The notes under the pieces were generated by a model. The model did no database searches and had not been told where the DNA came from. It was given only the letters and a program-made list of their open reading frames with translations. The position numbers and the translations under genes were made by a program. This document shows, piece after piece, positions 8,148 to 15,100 of a DNA stretch of 21,462 bases (position 1 is its first letter; each line of letters begins with the position of its first letter). The stretch spans positions 1 to 21,462 of the forward strand of contig JBJMWX010000079.1 in NCBI GenBank assembly GCA_045809925.1. Reading direction: 5' to 3'. The stretch comes from CADDYX01 sp045809925 (GTDB taxonomy: Bacteria; Verrucomicrobiota; Verrucomicrobiia; Chthoniobacterales; UBA10450).

Positions 8148-8933
8148 TTAGACCCGTCGCAATCTGCGCCGGCGAACCTTTTGCAACACCGCTACGGCGA
8201 CGCACGCACCGGCCGCTCCAGCGCCTGAGTTGATCTCGGGCACAGGCGTGAAGGTGAGATTGAACATTGCAAACGTCTGCGGACTTGGGAAAGAGGCTCC
8301 GTTCGCGAATCGGAAGCTGACGCTTTGTATCCCAAGGTCGGTGAAGTTGATCGTCGCGTTTCCATCACCGGAACCCGCGCCCGTGTCGGGCACAAGCGCC
8401 GAGCCAGTGAGGGTCTGGTTAACTCCATTGCCCGTAAGCTTCACTGCAGGTCCGACGTCCGTGATAGTCGGTGCAAGCACGGTCACGCCATCAACGGCCA
8501 GTCCGGAGATGTTGTCCACTTTGTCGTGAAAGCTGTTCTTGTCGAGACTTGCGAGCGTAAAGGAAACGTTGCCGACGCCCATCGTGTATCCCGGCGAGAA
8601 CGTGATCGTAATGGTAATCGCGTCTTGCGGCGTGGCGGGAGTCATATGGAAGAGAAGTGACCTCTGCGACGGGCCGAATCCGCCCTCGATCGAATTGTTG
8701 ACGGTCGGCGTCATCGTGCCAGAGGTCGGGTCCGGCGTTAGAGTGTTCGTATCGCCGGTGATCGTGATTGTGACGTCGTTGCCGGGATTCGCCGGGTCGA
8801 TATCGAAAGAATTCGAAACGGACCCTGAGGGCGTCCAAGTGGCTGTGTTCCAATCGAGTACAACCGCTGAGGCAGCGCTGGCGCAGAGGCACAGCAGTGC
8901 AACGAAAACGGCTGTGAATGAAATCTGGCGCAC
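8148..8933 (-). CDS. Exported exosortase substrate with VPEIN C-terminal sorting signal (paralogue)
   Basis: A 261-residue secreted protein. Signal peptide at residues 1-23 (VFVALLCLCASAASA), then a beta-rich domain starting VVLDWNTATW with DIDPANPGNDVTITITGDT. Its second half has a GSGDGNATINF motif matching GSGNANVTISF of the paralogue. The C-terminus is FTPVPEINSG, a short hydrophobic helix, and an unusually arginine-rich tail (KVRRRRLRRV), so exosortase processing is expected. The start is GTG at 8933; it is the start that gives a complete signal peptide. This is the first gene of the likely operon 8933-5555, with a sigma-54-type promoter candidate some 25-40 nt upstream. I do not recognise the globular domain; a tandem duplication with the gene at 7272-8090 is the simplest origin. 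Confidence 0.88.
   Translation of the reverse strand: MRQISFTAVFVALLCLCASAASAVVLDWNTATWTPSGSVSNSFDIDPANPGNDVTITITGDTNTLTPDPTSGTMTPTVNNSIEGGFGPSQRSLLFHMTPATPQDAITITITFSPGYTMGVGNVSFTLASLDKNSFHDKVDNISGLAVDGVTVLAPTITDVGPAVKLTGNGVNQTLTGSALVPDTGAGSGDGNATINFTDLGIQSVSFRFANGASFPSPQTFAMFNLTFTPVPEINSGAGAAGACVAVAVLQKVRRRRLRRV
8151..8252 (-). other. VPEIN exosortase sorting signal (residues 228-261)
   Basis: FTPVPEINSG followed by an Ala/Val/Gly-rich helix containing GAC, with the Cys 11 residues after the Glu of VPE. The helix is short and ends in a cluster of eight basic residues. Confidence 0.78.
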
Positions 8934-8957
8934 AGGTTGGACGGGTTCTGGTTTTTA

Positions 8958-8974
8958 TAGCAAGCGCCGCGCCA
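8958..8974 (-). promoter_or_regulatory. Sigma-54 (-24/-12) promoter candidate for the VPE-N operon
   Basis: On the minus strand the site reads TGGCGCGGCGCTTGCTA. Against the RpoN consensus TGGCACG-N4-TTGCW it has one mismatch in the -24 element and a perfect -12 element, with the strict GG-N10-GC spacing. The predicted transcription start is near 8948, leaving about 15 nt before the GTG at 8933. In Proteobacteria, PEP-CTERM genes are known to be linked to RpoN and PrsK/PrsR, so the placement makes sense; no activator gene is in the window. Confidence 0.5.
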
Positions 8975-9076
8975 TAAGTGCCTTCACGTAAAGCGCATAC
9001 ATACTCACGCTAAGCGATTTGCGCCGAGATAGACATGACACCGGACGCTTTTCTTACGCGGCAATTAGTACATCGC

Positions 9077-9092
9077 GGGCACATAATTAGCT
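9077..9092 (+). promoter_or_regulatory. Possible sigma-54 promoter before the giant PATR gene
   Basis: The site reads GGGCACATAATTAGCT, with GG-N10-GC spacing, five of six bases of TGGCAC and one mismatch in TTGC. The implied transcription start (about 9103) would leave almost no leader before the GTG at 9105, and would exclude the GAAG at 9096-9099 that looks like a weak ribosome binding site. It is therefore less convincing than the minus-strand site. Confidence 0.25.
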
Positions 9093-9104
9093 TCCGAAGC
9101 AAAC

Positions 9105-12100
9105 GTGAGTTGTTGCCGAGCCCGCCTCGTAGCAGGCGCATTTTTTCTATTTTTCGCAGCTCGCGCCTACTGCACGGATGTCGTGTGGACCGGCGCGACA
9201 TCGAACGATTGGGGTACCGGATCGAACTGGATCGGCGGAGTTGCGCCAAACGGGCCGGATAATGCCGTTTTTAGCACGACGTTCACTCTTCAGCCAAACC
9301 TAACGGCGCCTATGGGGCTAAACGGGATTTGGATGACGGGTAACACCGGCCAAAACGTCGTCATTTCCGGCAGCGCGCTGAACCCGCTGACACTTTCAGG
9401 CGGCACGATAAACGGCACCGGAGGGCTCGGAATTCTGGTCGACAATACAAACGCCTTTGCGCTCACGGTCAGCGCGCCGATCAAGCTCAGCGGTGCGCAG
9501 ACGTGGCGGAACAACTCCGCGAACCTTCTGACGATCGGGGACGTGAATGTGGCAAAAGCGCTGACCATCGACGGCACCGGTAACACCTCAATCACAGGCG
9601 TGGTTTCGGGATCGAGCGGTGTGACCAAGAACGGCACCGGCACACTTTTCCTTTCCGGCGCCAACAATTTCACCGGCGGCCTGACGCTCAACGCCGGCGC
9701 AGTGAACATTCAGAATGCGTCGGCGTTGGGGCCTGCGGGTTCCTCAATCGCCGTGCCTGGCGGAGCCGCGTTACAATTGCAGGGCGCCGTCACATTTAAC
9801 CCATACGCGCTTTCGTTGATCGGTTCCGGAATCGGCGGCACGGGTGCGCTGCGAAACATCAGCGGCAATAATACATTTACTGGCGCGATCACGTTCGGAT
9901 CGTCGGTCACGATCGGTTCCGACGCCGGAACGATGACGTTATCCGGCAACATCTCTCCTGGGTTTTTCGCAACAACATTTACCGGCGCCGGAAATACCTT
10001 GGTCAGCGGTGTTATCAGCGGCATCGGAGGGCTGACAAAAAACGGTAGCGGCACGCTAACCCTGAACGGGGTCAATACCTATATTGGCAACTCGCGGATT
10101 AACGGTGGCATTGTCGCGATAAATAGTGCGAGCAGTCTTGGCGGTGCCAGCGGCTCTCTCACCATCAATGCCGGCACCCTCGAAGTAACGAATTCGTTTG
10201 CGACGACCCGTGCGATGACGCTGGGGAACGCGAGCAGCACCATTCAGGTGGATCCCAGTCAGACTTACACGGTCAACTCGGCAATCGGCGGCAGCGGTTT
10301 CCTCAACAAGACGGGTTTGGGAACGCTGGTACTCGGAGCGAACAATACGTTTAGCGGCGGCACAAATATCAACGCCGGCACAATTTCGATCAGCGCCGAC
10401 GGGAATCTCGGCAGCAACGGGGCGAAGCCGACGATCAACGCCGGCACGCTCGAGGTGACGAACAGCTTCGCCACCAACCGCGCGTTCACGATCGGCGACG
10501 CAACGAGCACCTTTCAGGTCGATTCCGGCGTATCGCTCACGCTCAATTCGAATATCACCGGCAGCGGCAGCCTGAACAAGACCGGCGCGGGAACGCTAGT
10601 CCTCGGCGGCAACAATCTCGGCTACACCGGCGCGACAAACATTCAGCAGGGCACGCTTCAGATCACGAAGCAGGGCAAGCATCTTCCAAACACGACCTCG
10701 TTGAATGTCACCGGAGGCACCCTGGACCTGCAGACGTTTGGCGAGCAGGTAGGCGCGGTCACGCTGGCCAGCGGCTCAATCATTGGCACTGGTGCAAACT
10801 CGCTTACCGGCACCTCGTTCAACATGCAGAGCGGTAGTGTCAGCGCGAACCTGGCCGGCACCGCTGCCCTGACGAAGACAACCTCGGGAACCGTGACGCT
10901 GACCGGCAACAATACTTACAGCGGCGGCACAACCATTAACGCGGGCAATCTTGCCATCGATAAAGCAAGTAGTCTCGGCGCATTGAGCGCGAACACGACA
11001 ATCAACGGCGGTACGCTTGAGCTTCTCGCGAACAAGAATGTGTCGACCAACCGCACCTTCAGTCTTGGCGATCCGAACGCCACGTTCCAAGTCGATTCCG
11101 GTGCGACCCTCAACATCAGCAGCGTCATCAATAACGCCGCAACACCTGGGAGTCTGACCAAGGCCGGCGGGGGCACGCTGATCCTGTCCGCGCCGACCGC
11201 GAACACCTACGGCGGTGTTGGGCAGACGACATCGATCAACGACGGCGTGTTGCAGGTGGCGCGCGATAATCTCCTCGGCAACGCGTCGAACACGATCACG
11301 TTTGACGGCACCGGTTTCGGCACTTTGCGAATCGGCGGCCCGGGTTTCACGACAGCGCGCTCCGTCGTTATGAACTCGAGCGGCATCGTCGACACGAACA
11401 ATAACAACGCTGCGATCACCGGCGTGATCAGCGGCTCGGGCGTCTTCACGAAAGCAGGCGTCGGAACGCTAACGTTGAGCGGTTTGAACACCTACGGCGG
11501 TGGGACTTCGATTATCGGCGGCAACAGCAGCATTCTTAGTGTCTCCAGCGCGGCGAACCTCGGCACGGGTCCGGTAACGATCAGCGGCGGTTCGGTCCTG
11601 GCAACAACGGGGACAATGTCGCTGTCATCAGGAATTAATTTGGGGGCTATTGGCGGGAATGCGCAGCCGGACGGCGCTGCCGTTTCAGGCATTCTGAACG
11701 TCGCAGCGGGAACGACGCTAACCGAGTCTGGCATAATCGGCGGCGGCCGATTAATGAAAGATGGGCTCGGCACGCTGGACCTGCTTGGCACGAACACCTA
11801 CTCGGGTGGCACCTATTTGCACAACGGCACCCTCGTCGTGCACAACGCCAATTCCCTCGGGGTGCAATCCAATCCCGCCAATCCGTTCTCCAGCGCGCTG
11901 ACGATCGACAACGGTGCGACGTTGAGCGTGGCATCCAGCTTTGTCGGATATCCGGGGCGTGGCATTCTCATCGGAACCGGCGGTGGCGTGTTCAACATCG
12001 CGACTGGCGTGACGCAGTTTAACAACGGACCGATCGCAAACGTCAGCGGACAAACGGGCGGATTCACCAAGACTGGCCTTGGCACTCAGGGTCTCGGCGG

Positions 12101-15100
12101 CACCAACACATTCATCGGCAACGTGAATCTCAACGCCGGGGTGCTCAGTATTAGTCGCGATGCGAATCTCGGTGCAACCGCGAACCGACTGCTTATGACG
12201 GGCGGGACGACGCTCCGGATCGAAGACGGTCTGGATAATTTTGGCGCGACGCCGTCGACGCCGGTTTTGGCGACCTTCACCTCAAATCGGCAGTTCAATC
12301 TCGGCACGGGCAACGACACCATCGAGGTGAAGAATTTCGCCGACACGAACACGAGCTTTGGCGTCGGCGGGGCACCGGCGCGACCGGGACCGCACCTGAA
12401 TACATTCACGATCTCTGGCTTGCTCACTGGCGCGGGCACGCTCGTGAAAGAAGGCGACGGCAAGCTCGTCCTGAGCAACGCGTCAAATAATTACACCGGC
12501 GGCACGATTGTGAACGCAGGCACGCTGAGCGTGAACGCTGCGGCTGACCTTGGCCTGAACACCACTTCCGTGGCGATCAACAACAACGCAACCTTGCAGG
12601 CGACTGCATCGTTTGCGAGTTCGCGTTCCATATTGCTCGGCACCACCGGCGGCGCAGTCGGCGGCGTGATCGACGTCACCGGATCGAACAATTTGAATGA
12701 GCTCGGTGTCGTGAGCGGCGCCGGCAGCCTCGGGAAGACAGGCACCGGCACGCTGACGTTACAAGGTACAAACACATTTAGCGGTGGCCTCTTCATAAAT
12801 GGCGGAACGGTCAGCGCGAACGGCAACGCTGCGCTCGGGGCGCTCACGCCCACAATGGGCAGCAGTGCCTACGCGATTCACCTGGCCAATGGCGGCACGC
12901 TGCAGACGACGTTCAACTCGATCGGGGACAAGCGACAACTCGATCTAGTCAGCGGCGTTTCAACCCTCGATGTGACGAGCGGCTTCACCTATCAGCGCGA
13001 CGCACTCGTTTCCGGCGCGGGCGGTTTTGTGAAGACCGGCAGTGGCACTGAGATTCTGACCAACGCAAACACCTATAGCGGCGGGACAACGATTAACGGG
13101 GGCACGCTGCAGGTGAACAACACGAGCGGCAGCGGCACTGGTGGCGGCGCACTGACGGTGAACAGCGGCGGTACCTTGAGCGGACTTGCAGCCAACGGAT
13201 TTGCCAATGCTGGAACAGTTTCCGGAAATGTAACAGTGAACGGTGGCGGCAAGTTGCTCGCGCGCAGCGGCACCACGTTCACCTTTGGCGGATTGACCTT
13301 GAACGCCGGCTCGAGCACGACGTTTCAGCTCGGCGCCTCGACGCCACTGGACATCATCAACATCACGTCGCCGGACGCGTTCAGCATCACTGGCGCGTCG
13401 ACGATCAGCGTCGCCAACCTTGGCTCGCTCGCGGCGGGCACCTATCACCTCTTCGATTATACGGGCACCGCGCTCTCGAGCATTGCGAACCTTTCGCTCA
13501 CCAGCAATTCGGCGGGCGGCTTCTTCTATTCGCTTTCAAACAACCAGACGAACACGTCGGTCGATCTGGTCGTTTCGAATGTTGATGCGCAGTGGGGTAA
13601 TGACGCCTCCGGTAACTGGAGCGTGTCGTCGAATTGGACGAATAATATTGCTCCGAACTCAGTCGGCGGGCAGGCAAACTTTCTTGGCCTGATCAACCAG
13701 GCGCGGACCGTCACGGTCGATGGCGCCTTCACTGTCGGTACGATGACGTTCGACAACGCGAACTCGTACACGATCGCCGGGGACGGCGTTGGCGGTCATG
13801 GGTTAACGCTGGACGACAACAACGCTGCCAAGATCAACGTGTTGAACGGCAGTCACACGATCACCGTGCCGATGACGCTCGCGAATGACTTGAGCGTGAT
13901 AACGGCTTCCGGCACGTCGGTGACGCTCGGCGGAGCGATCAGCGAAACCGGCGGCGCGCGTAACGTGCTCCTCTCCGGGTCCGGCAGCGTGACCATGGAC
14001 GGCACTCTTAGCAACACGTTCACCGGGCTGACCACTCTGGGCAGCGGAACACTGAATCTGAATAAGGCGCCCGGATCCGATGCGATCGGCGCCGGCGGAT
14101 TGCAAATCAATGCGGGCACCACCGCGAATCTGCTCGCTTCGAATCAAATCTCGGACCTGGCGACTGTGCTCGTCAGCGGCACGTTTAACCTCGGCGCGAA
14201 TTCCGACACGATCGGCGCCCTCACCGGCGATGGCAGCGTCATCACCGCGGCCGGCACGACCTTGACTATCGGTGGCTCCAACAATCTCGACTCGCAGTTC
14301 GACGGAATCATCAGCGGGGCAGGGACGATTGCGAAAAGCGGCAACGGCACCTTGACCCTTTCAGGCTCGAACACCTTCGGCGGTGCGGGTCAGACGGTAA
14401 CGATTAATGCAGGACGCCTGGCGTGGAATGCAGACGCGAATCTAGGCGACGCGGCCAATAGCGTGACCTTCAACGGCGGAACGCTCATGTACATGAACAG
14501 CTTCGCGACGGACCGTGGAATGGCCCTCAACAGTGGCGGTACAATCGACACAAACGACAACGCCGACACTATCACCGGTATCATCAGCGGGTCCGGTTCA
14601 CTCGCGAAAAGCGGCGACGGCGTGCTGACGTTGACCGGCACAAATACCTACTCCGGAGGTAGCTCGATCACCGGCGGCAACGCAAGCGTGGTGAGTGTTT
14701 CGTCTACGGCAAATCTCGGCACAGGGGGCCTCACGATGTCCGGCGGCTCAGTTCTCCGGACGACGGGAACGATGTCTCTGCCCAACGCCATTACGCTCGG
14801 CACGGCCGGCGGAAGCGTGCAGCCCGACGGCAATGCTGTTTCAGGAATATTCGATGTGGCGACCGGCACGACATTAACCGAAGGCGCCGGCGGAGTGGTT
14901 AGCGGCGGCCGTTTGATGAAGGACGGCAGCGGTACGCTCGAATTATTCGGCACGAACACCTACACAGGCGGCACTTACCTGCACAACGGCATGCTGTCGG
15001 TATCGAACAGCGCGTCACTCGGCACTTCCACGCTCACGATCGACAACGGCGCGACGCTGCAATTCGCCAGCAGCTACAACGTTTACCCGGGACGCAGCAT

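Larger units (their letters stand above)
8934..9104. promoter_or_regulatory. Divergent promoter region of the two exosortase-substrate transcripts
   Basis: The 171 bp between the GTG start of the small VPE-N operon (8933, minus) and the GTG start of the giant PATR gene (9105, plus). It is visibly richer in A+T than its surroundings. It holds a strong -24/-12 candidate reading left (8958-8974) and a weaker one reading right (9077-9092). No RNA gene or ORF is seen in it. Confidence 0.6.
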
